The translations under genes were made by a program, and so were the position numbers. A DNA stretch of 64,000 nucleotides from JBFAPK01 sp040676675 (GTDB lineage Bacteria > Actinomycetota > Actinomycetes > Mycobacteriales > Micromonosporaceae). The stretch lies in assembly GCF_040676675.1 (NCBI RefSeq), contig NZ_JBFAPK010000048.1:1-64000 (forward strand), in the 5' to 3' direction. The notes below the pieces were generated by a model. The model did not search any database. It was not told where the DNA came from and saw only the letters and a program-made list of their open reading frames with translations. Below are positions 8,334 to 17,112 of the stretch, in pieces (position 1 is the stretch's first letter; the number at the start of each line of letters is the position of its first letter).

Positions 8334-9494
8334 GTGCTGATGGTGGGACTCACCGGTGGGATCGGATCGGGCAAGAGCGTGGTGGCCGGCCGCCTCGCCG
8401 CGCACGGCGCGGTGGTGGTCGACTCGGACCGGATCGCCCGGGAGGTGGTCGCGCCCGGTACCGACGGGCTGCGGGAGGTGGCGGCGACCTTCGGCGAGCG
8501 GGTGCTCCGGGCCGACGGCTCGCTGGACCGGGAGGCGCTCGGCGAGGTGGTCTTCGGCGACGCCGAGGCGCGCGCCCGGCTGGAGGGGATCATCCATCCC
8601 CGGGTACGCGCCCGCAGCGCCCAACTGACCGCCGAGGCGGCACCCGAGACCGTGGTGGTCAACGACGTGCCGCTGCTGGTCGAGGTGGGGCTCGCACCGA
8701 CGTACCACCTCGTGGTGGTGGTCGCCGCGGACGAGGAACTGCGGGTGCGGCGGCTGGTCCGCGACCGGGGCATGACGCCCGAACAGGCGCGGCGGCGGAT
8801 CGAGGCGCAGACCGGGGACGAGCAGCGCCGCGCGGCGGCCGACGTACTGCTGGTCAACGACGGTTCCCTGGACGAACTGCACGCGCGCGTCGACGCACTC
8901 TGGCGTGACCGACTGCTCCCGTACGAGCGCAATCTGCGCCAGCGCCGGGCGGCCCCGCCGCCGGAGCCGGGTACCGGGGCGCCGGGCGGCCCGGCCGGGG
9001 TCGCCGGCACGACGGCGGACGATCCGGCGGCGCGCTTCGCCCGGGTGGCCGCGCGGCTGCGTCACGCGCTGCGTCCGGCCGAGCCGTCCATCGCGCCGCT
9101 GGACGGCGCCGGAACGACCACCGCCCCGGCGGGCGGCGCTCCGGGGGACAGCGCCCCGGCGGGCGGTGCCGGGACGGGCGGCGCTCTCGCGGCCGAGGGC
9201 CGGACGCCCGGCGGCCCGGTGGCCGGTGGTGCGGGGGCCGGTGGTGCGGGGGCCGGTGGTGCGGTGGCCGGCGGTGCGGCGGCGACTCTCGGGGTCCGGC
9301 TCACCGTCGCCGCACAGGACGATCTCGACGCGCTCGCCGAACGGCTGGCCGCCGCCGGCTTCCCTCCGGCCTCCGCCGAGGGTTCTTCCTCGACGCGCGG
9401 CGGGCCGGGCGAGCCGGTGGGCGGGCACCGGCGGCACGCCAGCGCCGATCCCGGCAACCCGGTCGAGCTGCTGGTGGCGCGCCGGGTCAGCTGA
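8334..9494 (+). CDS. coaE: dephospho-CoA kinase with degenerate GrpB-like C-terminal extension
   Basis: 386 residues. Residues 1-200 are a full dephospho-CoA kinase, the last step of coenzyme A synthesis: P-loop VGLTGGIGSGKSVVAGRLA, the DSDRIAREVV motif, the HPRVRARS lid region, VNDVPLLVEVGL and the RDRGMTPEQARRRI segment. The start is a GTG at 8334, matching the usual ML(K)VGLTGG; an ATG two codons on is possible. Beyond residue 205 is an unusual tail: a piece resembling the start of the GrpB/UPF0157 domain (about 229-247), a roughly 70-residue Gly/Ala/Pro repeat, then pieces resembling later GrpB strands (319-345) and its HASADPGNPVELLV segment (about 365-384). Many actinobacterial CoaE proteins carry an intact GrpB domain; here it looks decayed. 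The stop overlaps the convergent downstream gene by 8 bases. Confidence 0.93.
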   Translation: MLMVGLTGGIGSGKSVVAGRLAAHGAVVVDSDRIAREVVAPGTDGLREVAATFGERVLRADGSLDREALGEVVFGDAEARARLEGIIHPRVRARSAQLTAEAAPETVVVNDVPLLVEVGLAPTYHLVVVVAADEELRVRRLVRDRGMTPEQARRRIEAQTGDEQRRAAADVLLVNDGSLDELHARVDALWRDRLLPYERNLRQRRAAPPPEPGTGAPGGPAGVAGTTADDPAARFARVAARLRHALRPAEPSIAPLDGAGTTTAPAGGAPGDSAPAGGAGTGGALAAEGRTPGGPVAGGAGAGGAGAGGAVAGGAAATLGVRLTVAAQDDLDALAERLAAAGFPPASAEGSSSTRGGPGEPVGGHRRHASADPGNPVELLVARRVS

Positions 9495-11148
9495 CCGACA
9501 CCGGTGGCAGGTACGGCACCGGACCCGGGGCCAGGTCCAGCTGGGCGAAGGCGCCGGTACGGGTACGCAGCTCCAGCCGGCGCAGCAGGCCCGAGCCGTC
9601 CAGCCAGTACCGCACCCGCGCCTGCCCCCGGGGCGTACCCGCCTCGGCGGGCTTGGCGACCTCGAAGACCGTGACGGCCCGCCCGTCGAGCGTGTCCTGG
9701 CGCAGCCAGCCGGCCCGCTCGCGCAGCCGCTCGGACGTCTCGCCGGCCGGTACGCCCGCAGCCAGCACCTCGCTGAGGAGCAGGTCCAGGTCCGGGGCCC
9801 CGAGCGCGTCGGCGCGCTGCCGCCAGGGGCCGTACGCCCAGCCGTCGTCCGGCGGGGGCAGCGGCGGCGGTCCGGCGGCGAGGCCGGCGCCGCTCGGGCC
9901 GCGCGCGGCGACGCCGTCGCGGTCGGCGTGCAGCAGCGTACCGACGCCCGGCTCCGCCAGGTCACGGACGCCCAGGTAGGCGACGCCCCGGCGCCAGTCG
10001 ACCCAGCCCTCGGCCCGCAGGTTGGCCACCGGCGTACCCGCCTCGGGCGCCGTTCCGGGCGTCGTCCCGGGGCGGACGGTCGGTACGGCCAGGGCGATCT
10101 CGGCGCCCCTCCGGGCCCGGTTGCGCCCGCCCATCGCGGCGATCCGCTCCGCCTCGGCGTCGGTGACGGCCCGGGGGCGTACCGGGCGCCCGCCGAGCGC
10201 GTCGACGGCGGTCAGCTCCCGACGGTCCGTACGGTCGAGGTCGAGCCGGAGTGGCATGTCACCGTGCAGCACCGCCTCGAGCCGGTGCAGCCGGCCGGCC
10301 GGGTCCACCCAGTAGCGGACGAGCCCGCCGCCGGTACCGCCGGCTCGGGCGCCGGCACGCGTGGGCGTACCCCCGGCGCGGGCGCTGGCGGGCGTGGCGG
10401 CCGGGATGCCGGTCGGGCCGGTACCGGCCGCCGTCGCGGCGGGGCGCAGCGGTCCGAGCAGCACGTCGACCGTGGCATCGGCCACCCGCCCCTGGCCCAG
10501 CCAGCGCGCCGGCCCGGTGGTCGGCTCGGGCGGATCCGGTCGCTCCGCGCTGAGGGCGAAGAGCAGGCCGAGGAAGGCGTCGAGCGGGTCGGGGTCGGCG
10601 CCGCCGGGCGCCAGGCGGCGGATCCGCCAGTCCCGCGCCGGTGGCGTGGCCGGCGGACGATCGAAGCCCACGGCCTCCGGTGTGCCTGGCGGCGGCGTCC
10701 CGGCTGCCGGTGCGCCTGCTGCCGGGACGCCTGCTGGCGGTGTGCCGGACGGCGGCGTACCGGGCGGCGCGGGCTCGGCCGTCGCGCGGGTGGCCAGCAC
10801 CCCCGGCGTGGCCTGGAGCAGGCCGCGGGCGCCGGAACCGGCGTCGCGGTACGCCAGATAGGTCAGACCGCGGCCCCAGTCCACCCACCCGGCGAGCCGG
10901 ATCGGGGCGTCGACCGAGCCCAGGGTGGCGCGCAGTCCGGCGCGGGCGTCGCGGTGGTTGGTCAGCCGCATCACGGCCAGCCGGTTGACCTGCTCGGGGG
11001 AGAGGGCGTGACCGGACCCGTCCGGTTCGCCGGTCTGCCAGGCGGTCAGGCCGGCGGTGAGACCGCCGGCGGAGCCGAGTGCGACGCAGCCGAGTGCGAC
11101 CAGCGCGACCAACCGGTGGCGGTTCGGGACGGCCGGGGAGGTCCTCAC
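9487..11148 (-). CDS. membrane-anchored or secreted protein with two copies of one domain
   Basis: 553-residue protein of unknown function. The N-terminus (about residues 12-36, VALVALGCVALGSAGGLTAG) is a signal peptide or membrane anchor; a cysteine is present but no standard lipobox. Two similar halves follow. Each has a WVDWxRGxxYLxxRD strand (near 86 and 380), a LLxA...GVxAR segment, a helical LDxxL segment and a VRYWxDxxGxLxRLE...LDL segment (near 277 and 512). This strand pattern suggests the LolA/LppX/LprG-type lipid-binding fold of actinobacterial envelope lipoproteins, but that is inference. A long Ala/Pro/Gly segment lies in the first half. Start: a GTG at 11148 immediately before the anchor. 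It converges on coaE with an 8-base overlap. Confidence 0.7.
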   Translation of the reverse strand: MRTSPAVPNRHRLVALVALGCVALGSAGGLTAGLTAWQTGEPDGSGHALSPEQVNRLAVMRLTNHRDARAGLRATLGSVDAPIRLAGWVDWGRGLTYLAYRDAGSGARGLLQATPGVLATRATAEPAPPGTPPSGTPPAGVPAAGAPAAGTPPPGTPEAVGFDRPPATPPARDWRIRRLAPGGADPDPLDAFLGLLFALSAERPDPPEPTTGPARWLGQGRVADATVDVLLGPLRPAATAAGTGPTGIPAATPASARAGGTPTRAGARAGGTGGGLVRYWVDPAGRLHRLEAVLHGDMPLRLDLDRTDRRELTAVDALGGRPVRPRAVTDAEAERIAAMGGRNRARRGAEIALAVPTVRPGTTPGTAPEAGTPVANLRAEGWVDWRRGVAYLGVRDLAEPGVGTLLHADRDGVAARGPSGAGLAAGPPPLPPPDDGWAYGPWRQRADALGAPDLDLLLSEVLAAGVPAGETSERLRERAGWLRQDTLDGRAVTVFEVAKPAEAGTPRGQARVRYWLDGSGLLRRLELRTRTGAFAQLDLAPGPVPYLPPVSVS

Positions 11149-11382
11149 GGGTAGATGAACGCCGGAGCGGGCCGGTCGGTGACGTGCGCCGGACCCGGAC
11201 CGGGCGTCGCCGGGACGGTTGGAGCCGGCCGGGGCGCCTCGCCGGCGCGTCGGGGCGGGAGAGGCGGCTGGGACGTATCGGGGCGGCGTGTCGCGGCGTA
11301 ACGGGCACCCGATCTGCAACAAACCACCCCAAACGAGCGCGCGACGAGCGAACGAGTCGAACCTGCGCCCAGCCGCCGACAT

Positions 11383-11439
11383 TCACCTGAACGCCAGAGG
11401 TGCTACCGGACACTGGTAACGCCTCTGGCGTTCAGGTGA
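11383..11439. repeat. long palindrome in uvrB upstream region
   Basis: Perfect 18-base arms (11383-11400 and 11422-11439) flank an inner imperfect stem TGCTACC/GGTAACG around a 7-base loop. The whole structure is a 25-base-pair stem with two mismatches. It lies between two divergent genes, more than 230 bases from either, so it is not an obvious terminator. No T-run follows on either side. Confidence 0.85.
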
Positions 11440-11520
11440 CGACGACTCGTACCACCGACGGGAGGCCACCCCGGCAGCGGCCAGACGGACCGGGACGCCA
11501 CGACCCCAGGCGGGGCCCGC

Positions 11521-11575
11521 CGTGCTCCGCGACGACAGCCGTGCTCCGCGACGACAGCCGTGCTCCGCGACGACA
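11521..11575. repeat. three tandem copies of a 19-bp unit
   Basis: Two perfect copies (11521-11539, 11540-11558) and a third matching over 17 bases (11559-11575) of a unit beginning CGTGCTCCGCGACGACAGC. It is non-coding as far as can be judged. Possible repeated binding site or slippage product. Confidence 0.85.
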
Positions 11576-11894
11576 TGAGCCTGGCAGTGCGGATTCACCG
11601 GGCACGGCGGCTGGGGCGCGGGTCGGCCCGGGTGAGGGGCGCTCGCGGCGGCCGGTCAGCGTCTGGCGCGACCGCATCGGGTGCGCTCGCCGGCTCGGAG
11701 CCGGGGCTGCGACCCTGCGCCGGGAGCGACCAGCCGGTGTGGAGGCCCGGCCGCGAACCCGGTCGGCCGCCGCGAGCGGCCTACCCTAGAACGGTATCGC
11801 GGTGATCTTTCCCACACAATGACTATATCGAAGCCGATCGTGTACCCACAGTTGTCGAACGTGGGTGTCGGACCCTCGGCGTACCGTTGATTGC

Positions 11895-14000
11895 ATGGCG
11901 CTCGACATCCCACGGCTCGACGGCAAGTTCCAGGTCGTCAGCGAGTTTCAGCCCGCCGGCGACCAGCCGGCCGCGATTGCTGATCTTGAGCGCCGGGTCC
12001 GCCGGGGCGATCGCCACTCGGTGCTGCTCGGCGCGACCGGCACCGGCAAGAGCGCGACCACCGCCTGGCTGGTGGAGCGGCTGCAACGACCGACGCTGGT
12101 GCTGGCCCCCAACAAGACGCTCTGCGCCCAGCTGGCGAAGGAGTTCAGCGAGCTGCTGCCGCACAACGCGGTGGAGTACTTCGTCTCGTACTACGACTAC
12201 TACCAGCCCGAGGCGTACATCCCGCAGACCGACACGTACATCGAGAAGGACTCCTCGATCAACGAGGAGGTCGAGCGGCTGCGGCACTCGGCGACGATGT
12301 CGCTGCTCACCCGGCGCGACGTGATCGTGGTGGCCACGGTCTCCGCGATCTACGGGCTCGGTACCCCGGAGGAGTACCTGGACCGCGCGGTGCGGGTCAA
12401 GGTCGGCCAGGAGGTCGAGCGGGACCAGCTGCTGCGCCGTCTGGTCGACATCCAGTACACCCGCAACGACATGGCCTTCAACCGCGGCACCTTCCGGGTC
12501 CGGGGCGACACGCTGGAGATCATCCCGGCCTACGAGGAGCTCGCGCTGCGGATCGAGTTCTTCGGCGACGAGGTCGAGAAGCTCTACTACCTGCACCCGC
12601 TCACCGGCGAGGTGGTCCGCGAGGTGGAGCACCTGATGATCTTTCCGGCGACCCACTACGCGGCCGGACCGGAGCGGATGGAGCGGGCGATCCGCGACAT
12701 CGAGGCGGAGCTGGCCGAGCGGTTGGCCGAGCTGGAGCGGCAGGGAAAGCTGCTGGAGGCGCAGCGGCTGCGGATGCGCACCACCTACGACATCGAGATG
12801 ATGCGGCAGGTCGGGTTCTGCTCCGGCATCGAGAACTACTCGATGCACATCGACGGCCGCTCCTACGGCAGCCCGCCGCACTGCCTGCTCGACTACTTCC
12901 CCGACGACTTCCTGACCGTGGTCGACGAGTCGCACGTCACGATCCCGCAGATCGGCGGCATGTACGAGGGCGATGCCTCCCGCAAGCGGATGCTGATCGA
13001 GCACGGCTTCCGGCTGCCGAGCGCCGCCGACAACCGGCCGCTGCGCTTCGACGAGTTCCTGGAGCGGGTGGGGCAGATGGTCTTCCTCTCCGCCACCCCG
13101 GGCCCGTGGGAGCTGGAGCAGGCCGGCGGCGAGTTCGTCGAGCAGGTCATCCGCCCGACCGGGCTGGTCGACCCGGAGGTGGTGGTCAAGCCCACCAAGG
13201 GGCAGATCGACGACCTGATGCACGAGATCAAGCTCCGTACCGAGCGGGACGAGCGGGTACTGGTCACCACGCTGACCAAGAAGATGGCCGAGGACCTCTC
13301 CGACTACCTGCTGGAGCACGGCATCCGGGTGCGCTACCTGCACTCGGAGGTGGACACGCTGCGCCGGGTCGAGCTGCTGCGGGAGCTGCGCAAGGGCGAC
13401 TACGACGTACTGGTCGGGATCAACCTGCTCCGCGAGGGGCTCGACCTGCCGGAGGTGTCGCTGGTCGCCATCCTCGACGCCGACAAGGAGGGCTTCCTGC
13501 GCAGCGGCCGATCGCTGATCCAGACCATCGGACGCGCCGCCCGCAACGTCTCGGGCGAGGTGCACATGTACGCCGACAAGATGACCCCGTCGATGGCCGA
13601 GGCGATCGACGAGACCAACCGCCGGCGGGCCAAGCAGGTGGCGCACAACGAGGCCAACGGCATCAGCCCCGCCCCGCTGCGCAAAAAGATCCACGACATC
13701 CTGGACGACATCTACCGCGAGGCCGAGGACACCGAGACCACCCGGGTGGGCGGCGCGGTGCGGCAGATGTCCCGGGGCAAGGCCCCCGTGCCGGAGACCC
13801 GCAGCCGAGGCCGGGCGGCGGCCGGACCGGCCCGCGAGGGCATGGCCCGCGCCGAGCTGGCACAGCTCATCCAGGAGCTCAACGACCAGATGCTCGCGGC
13901 CGCGCGCGAGCTGCAGTTCGAGCTGGCGGCCCGGATCCGCGACGAGGTGGCCGAGCTGAAGAAGGAACTGCGCGGGATGGACGCGGCCGGCGTCAAGTAG
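11895..14000 (+). CDS. uvrB: excinuclease ABC subunit B
   Basis: 701-residue UvrB, the damage-verifying helicase-like subunit of nucleotide excision repair. Seen: FQVVSEFQPAGDQPAAI near the start, Walker A GATGTGKS (about residue 50), the beta-hairpin YYDYYQPEAYIPQTDTYIEKD (about 98-118) that inserts at the lesion, the DESH box, the TLTKKMAEDLSDYL and EGLDLPEVSLVAILDADKEGFLRS motifs, IQTIGRAARN, and the C-terminal UVR motif (about 655-695) that binds UvrC. The ATG at 11895 gives the standard MALDIPRLDGKF N-terminus; a start ten codons earlier is less likely. The last 8 bases overlap the convergent SARP gene. Confidence 0.97.
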   Translation: MALDIPRLDGKFQVVSEFQPAGDQPAAIADLERRVRRGDRHSVLLGATGTGKSATTAWLVERLQRPTLVLAPNKTLCAQLAKEFSELLPHNAVEYFVSYYDYYQPEAYIPQTDTYIEKDSSINEEVERLRHSATMSLLTRRDVIVVATVSAIYGLGTPEEYLDRAVRVKVGQEVERDQLLRRLVDIQYTRNDMAFNRGTFRVRGDTLEIIPAYEELALRIEFFGDEVEKLYYLHPLTGEVVREVEHLMIFPATHYAAGPERMERAIRDIEAELAERLAELERQGKLLEAQRLRMRTTYDIEMMRQVGFCSGIENYSMHIDGRSYGSPPHCLLDYFPDDFLTVVDESHVTIPQIGGMYEGDASRKRMLIEHGFRLPSAADNRPLRFDEFLERVGQMVFLSATPGPWELEQAGGEFVEQVIRPTGLVDPEVVVKPTKGQIDDLMHEIKLRTERDERVLVTTLTKKMAEDLSDYLLEHGIRVRYLHSEVDTLRRVELLRELRKGDYDVLVGINLLREGLDLPEVSLVAILDADKEGFLRSGRSLIQTIGRAARNVSGEVHMYADKMTPSMAEAIDETNRRRAKQVAHNEANGISPAPLRKKIHDILDDIYREAEDTETTRVGGAVRQMSRGKAPVPETRSRGRAAAGPAREGMARAELAQLIQELNDQMLAAARELQFELAARIRDEVAELKKELRGMDAAGVK

Positions 14001-17000
14001 TCGAGTCGGCGACCCGGCCCGGCGGCGTGGCGTCGTCGGGCCGCGGTGCTGGTTCGGCGTCGTCGGGCTGCCGCGCCGGGCCGGTGCCGTCGGGCTGCCG
14101 CGCCGGCTCGGTGCCGTCGGGCTCCGGCGTCGACTCGGTGCCGTCCGCGTCCAGTGCCGCGAGCTGGGCCCGGACGGCGTCGGCCTGCGGGTCCCCGAGT
14201 TCGGAGAAGATCGCGAGCGCCTCGCGCCAGCTCTCCCGTACGCCGCCGTGGTCGCCGGCCTCCCGGCGGACCTGACCGAGCAGGTTCAGCGCCTCGGCGC
14301 TACCCCAGCGGTCGCCGGCGGTGCGCAGTGTCTCGACCGCCCGCTCCAGGTGCTCCCGGCTGGCGGCGTGGTCCCCCAGGTGGCGGAAGGTCTCGCCGAG
14401 CGAGGTGTGCGCCCGTCCCTCGGCGTTGCGGTCACCGATCTCCCGCCCCATCGCCAGCGCCTCCCGTAGGCACCGCAGGGCCTCGGCGTGCCGGCGCAGG
14501 TCGTTGTGGACGTTGCCAATGTTCATGAGCACCACGACCTCGCCGCGCCGGTCGCCATTGGCACGGCACATCGCGAGGGCCTGGTGGTAGCCGGAGAGCG
14601 CGTCGTCGAAGCGGCCGAGCCGGCGGTACGTCACGCCGAGGTTGATCAGGGCGGCCCGCTCGCCCCGGCGGTCCTCGACCTCCCGGCAGAGCACCAGCGC
14701 CCGGCGGTACGCCTCCAGCGCCGCCTGGTGCTGGCTCAGGCCGTCGTGCACGATGCCCAGGTTGTTCAGGAGCTGTCCCTCGCCGGCGCGGTCGCCGAGG
14801 GCGCGGGTCGCCGCGAGCCCCACCCGGACCGCGTCCAGCCAGTCGGCCCAGCGCTTGCGCAGGTAGAAGTAGCTCCACAGCAGCCGGGGCAGCTGCCAGG
14901 CGTGCCCCAGCAGCTCCTGCTCGGCGGCGCCGCGCACAATCGCGACCAGGTTGGCGCACTCGCGGTCGCACCAGGCGAGCGCCTGCTCGTAGCCGTCGAA
15001 CGTGCGCGGTACGGCGTCCCGCCCGTCCGGGGCGGGGACCACCTCGGCGTCGTTCGGATAGATGTACGCCACCGCCTGCCGTACCGTGCCGAGGTAGTGG
15101 TCGGCGAGCCGGGTGATCGCCGCCCGCCGCCGCTCCGGCGGCTCCTCGGCCTCGGCGCGCTGCTTGGCGTACTCGCGTACCAGGTCGTGGAAGTGGTAGC
15201 GGTCCGGACCGTCCTGTTGCAACAGGTGGACGTCGAGCAGGTCCTCCAGCAGGCGTTCGGTCTCCCGGGGCGGCGTCCCGGCGAGCGCGGCGGCGGCGTA
15301 CGGGTCGACGCCGGGCCCGGGGTGCAGGCCGAGCAGGCGGAACAGCCGCCGGTGCGCCGCGTCGAGCTGCCGGTACGACAGGTCGAAGGCCGCGGCGATG
15401 TCGTGCTCCCCGGCCTGCAGCTCCCGCAGCCGGTAGCGGGTGTCGCGCAGCCGTTCCACCAGGTGCGCGACGCTCCAGCCGCGCCGGTGCCGCAACCGGG
15501 CGGCGGCCACCCGGATGGCGAGCGGCAAGCGTCCGCAGAGCGCGACCGCCTCGTCGACCGCCGCCGGCTCGGCGCGGCTGCGCTGCTCGCCGACGATCCG
15601 GGCGAAGAGCGCGGCGGCCTCGGCCGGGGGCAGTACGTCCAGCGCCAGGGTCTGCGCCGCCTCCAGGTCGACCAGCCGGTTCCGGCTCGTGACCAGTACC
15701 AGGCAGCCGGGCGTGCCGGGCAGCAGCGGGCGGACCTGGCCGGCGCTGGCCGCGTTGTCCAGCACCACCAGCGCGCGCCGTCCGGCCAGCTCCGCGCGCC
15801 ACCGGGCCGCCCGCTGGTCCACCCCGTCGGGGATCTGCTCGGCCGGTACGCCGAGCGAGCGCAGCAGCAGGTCCAGCGCGGCGGCCGGATCGCGGGGCTG
15901 CTGGTCGGCGGTGTGCGCGTGCAGGTCGACGAAGAGCTGCGCGTCGGGGTAGTCGCCGGCCAGCCGGTGCGCGGCCCGGACCGCGAGGGCGGTCTTGCCG
16001 ATCCCGGCCATGCCGTCGATCGCGGAGATCACCACGGCGGCACCGGCCTCGCCCCGGCCGGTGTCCAGCACGGCGAGCAGCCGGTCCAACTCCTCCTGCC
16101 GGCCGGTGAAGTCGGGCACGTCGCGGGGCAGCGTGTTCGACGACTCCGCCCCGCCCCGGTCGCCGTTGCCACCGGTCCGCTCGGCGCCGGACCGACCCGC
16201 GCCGCCGGACCCGTCGGATCCGCGACCGGCGGCGCCGGGTCCGCCGGACCGACCCGCGCCGCCGGACCCGTCGGACCCGCGACCGGCAGCGCCGGGCCGG
16301 TGGCCGGTGCCGCCAGCCCGGTCGGTACCGGCCGCCGCGCCCGCGGGGGGCCCGTCGGCCAGGGGGTGGCCGGGCTCGGCCAGCGCGGGATCGGCCCGCA
16401 GGATCCGCTCGTGCAGCGCGGTCAGGGCGGGGCCCGGGTCGACGCCCAGCTCATCGGCCAGCACCTCCCGGGCGCGCGCGAAGACGGCGAGCGCGTCGGC
16501 CTGCCGCTGGGCGCGGTACAGCGCCAGCATCAGCTGGCCCTGGAGCCGTTCGCGCAGCGGGTGCCGGGCGGCCAGGGTGGTGAGCTCGGCGACGATCTCG
16601 GCGTGCCGGCCGAGGGCGAGGTCGGCGTCGATGCGCTTGCCGAGCACCGTGAGCCGGCTCTCGTACAGTCGGTTGGCCTCGTCCCGCAGTGCCGGGTGCT
16701 CCGCGAGGTCGCCGTACGCCGGGCCGCGCCACAGGGCCAGGGCCTCGCCGTAGCGCCGTGCCGCCGTACCGGTGGCGCCCCGCCGGACCGCCTGGTCGCC
16801 GGAGTGCACCAGGTCGTCGAAGCGGTGCAGGTCCAGTTCGCCGTGCGGCAGATCGAGCAGGTACCCGGCCGGGAAGCGGCGGATCGTGTCCCGGCCGACC
16901 ACCTGGCGCAGTTTGTAGACGTAGAGCCGCAGGTTGTCGTACGCGGTGCGGGGCGGGTCGTCGTCCCAGAGCGCCTGCACGAGCCGGTCGGCGGAGACCA

Positions 17001-17112
17001 CCTCGCCCGCGTGACACAGCAGTACGGCGAGCGTCAGGCGCTGCTTGCGGGAACCGAGCCGGGCCGCGTCGGCACCCGGCGCCGCCACCGGCCCGAGGAC
17101 GCGGAAGACCAT
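13993..17112 (-). CDS. AfsR-type SARP regulator with NB-ARC and TPR domains
   Basis: 1039-residue transcription regulator of the AfsR/SARP type. Residues 1-95 are the OmpR-like winged helix (GSRKQRLTLAVLLCHAGEVVSADRLVQALW); 98-245 the bacterial transcriptional activation domain; about 250-345 a Gly/Arg/Ser-rich linker with an internal 54-base repeat; about 350-640 an NB-ARC ATPase (P-loop GMAGIGKTALAVRAAH near 365, Walker B LVVLDNAAS, CLVLVTSRNRLV); about 750-980 a TPR array (RGERAALINLGVTYRRLGRFDDAL and following). Such proteins activate pathway or antibiotic genes after sensing a signal, with control by ATP binding or phosphorylation. No biosynthetic cluster lies next to it, so its targets are unknown. 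The ATG has a good AAGGGA site 5 bases upstream. Confidence 0.92.
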   Translation of the reverse strand: MVFRVLGPVAAPGADAARLGSRKQRLTLAVLLCHAGEVVSADRLVQALWDDDPPRTAYDNLRLYVYKLRQVVGRDTIRRFPAGYLLDLPHGELDLHRFDDLVHSGDQAVRRGATGTAARRYGEALALWRGPAYGDLAEHPALRDEANRLYESRLTVLGKRIDADLALGRHAEIVAELTTLAARHPLRERLQGQLMLALYRAQRQADALAVFARAREVLADELGVDPGPALTALHERILRADPALAEPGHPLADGPPAGAAAGTDRAGGTGHRPGAAGRGSDGSGGAGRSGGPGAAGRGSDGSGGAGRSGAERTGGNGDRGGAESSNTLPRDVPDFTGRQEELDRLLAVLDTGRGEAGAAVVISAIDGMAGIGKTALAVRAAHRLAGDYPDAQLFVDLHAHTADQQPRDPAAALDLLLRSLGVPAEQIPDGVDQRAARWRAELAGRRALVVLDNAASAGQVRPLLPGTPGCLVLVTSRNRLVDLEAAQTLALDVLPPAEAAALFARIVGEQRSRAEPAAVDEAVALCGRLPLAIRVAAARLRHRRGWSVAHLVERLRDTRYRLRELQAGEHDIAAAFDLSYRQLDAAHRRLFRLLGLHPGPGVDPYAAAALAGTPPRETERLLEDLLDVHLLQQDGPDRYHFHDLVREYAKQRAEAEEPPERRRAAITRLADHYLGTVRQAVAYIYPNDAEVVPAPDGRDAVPRTFDGYEQALAWCDRECANLVAIVRGAAEQELLGHAWQLPRLLWSYFYLRKRWADWLDAVRVGLAATRALGDRAGEGQLLNNLGIVHDGLSQHQAALEAYRRALVLCREVEDRRGERAALINLGVTYRRLGRFDDALSGYHQALAMCRANGDRRGEVVVLMNIGNVHNDLRRHAEALRCLREALAMGREIGDRNAEGRAHTSLGETFRHLGDHAASREHLERAVETLRTAGDRWGSAEALNLLGQVRREAGDHGGVRESWREALAIFSELGDPQADAVRAQLAALDADGTESTPEPDGTEPARQPDGTGPARQPDDAEPAPRPDDATPPGRVADSTT
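16196..16305. repeat. in-frame 54-bp repeat in SARP linker
   Basis: Two nearly identical copies encode PGAAGRGSDGSGGAGRSG in the linker between the activation domain and the ATPase. The differences are a few substitutions. It lengthens a flexible linker without breaking the frame. Confidence 0.7.

Larger units (their letters stand above)
11149..11894. other. 746-base divergent intergenic region upstream of uvrB
   Basis: The longest stretch without a credible gene. It holds a long imperfect palindrome and a triplicated 19-base repeat (both listed separately), and an AT-richer patch at about 11808-11850 just ahead of uvrB that probably contains its promoter. Several open frames exist but all are arginine-rich shadow-type translations without recognisable domains or ribosome-binding sites. 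Confidence 0.55.

Noticed and set aside
11850..11890. Possible SOS (LexA) box before uvrB
   Set aside because: TCGAAC is present near 11858, but the partner half-site after four bases reads GTGT instead of GTTC. Too degenerate to call.
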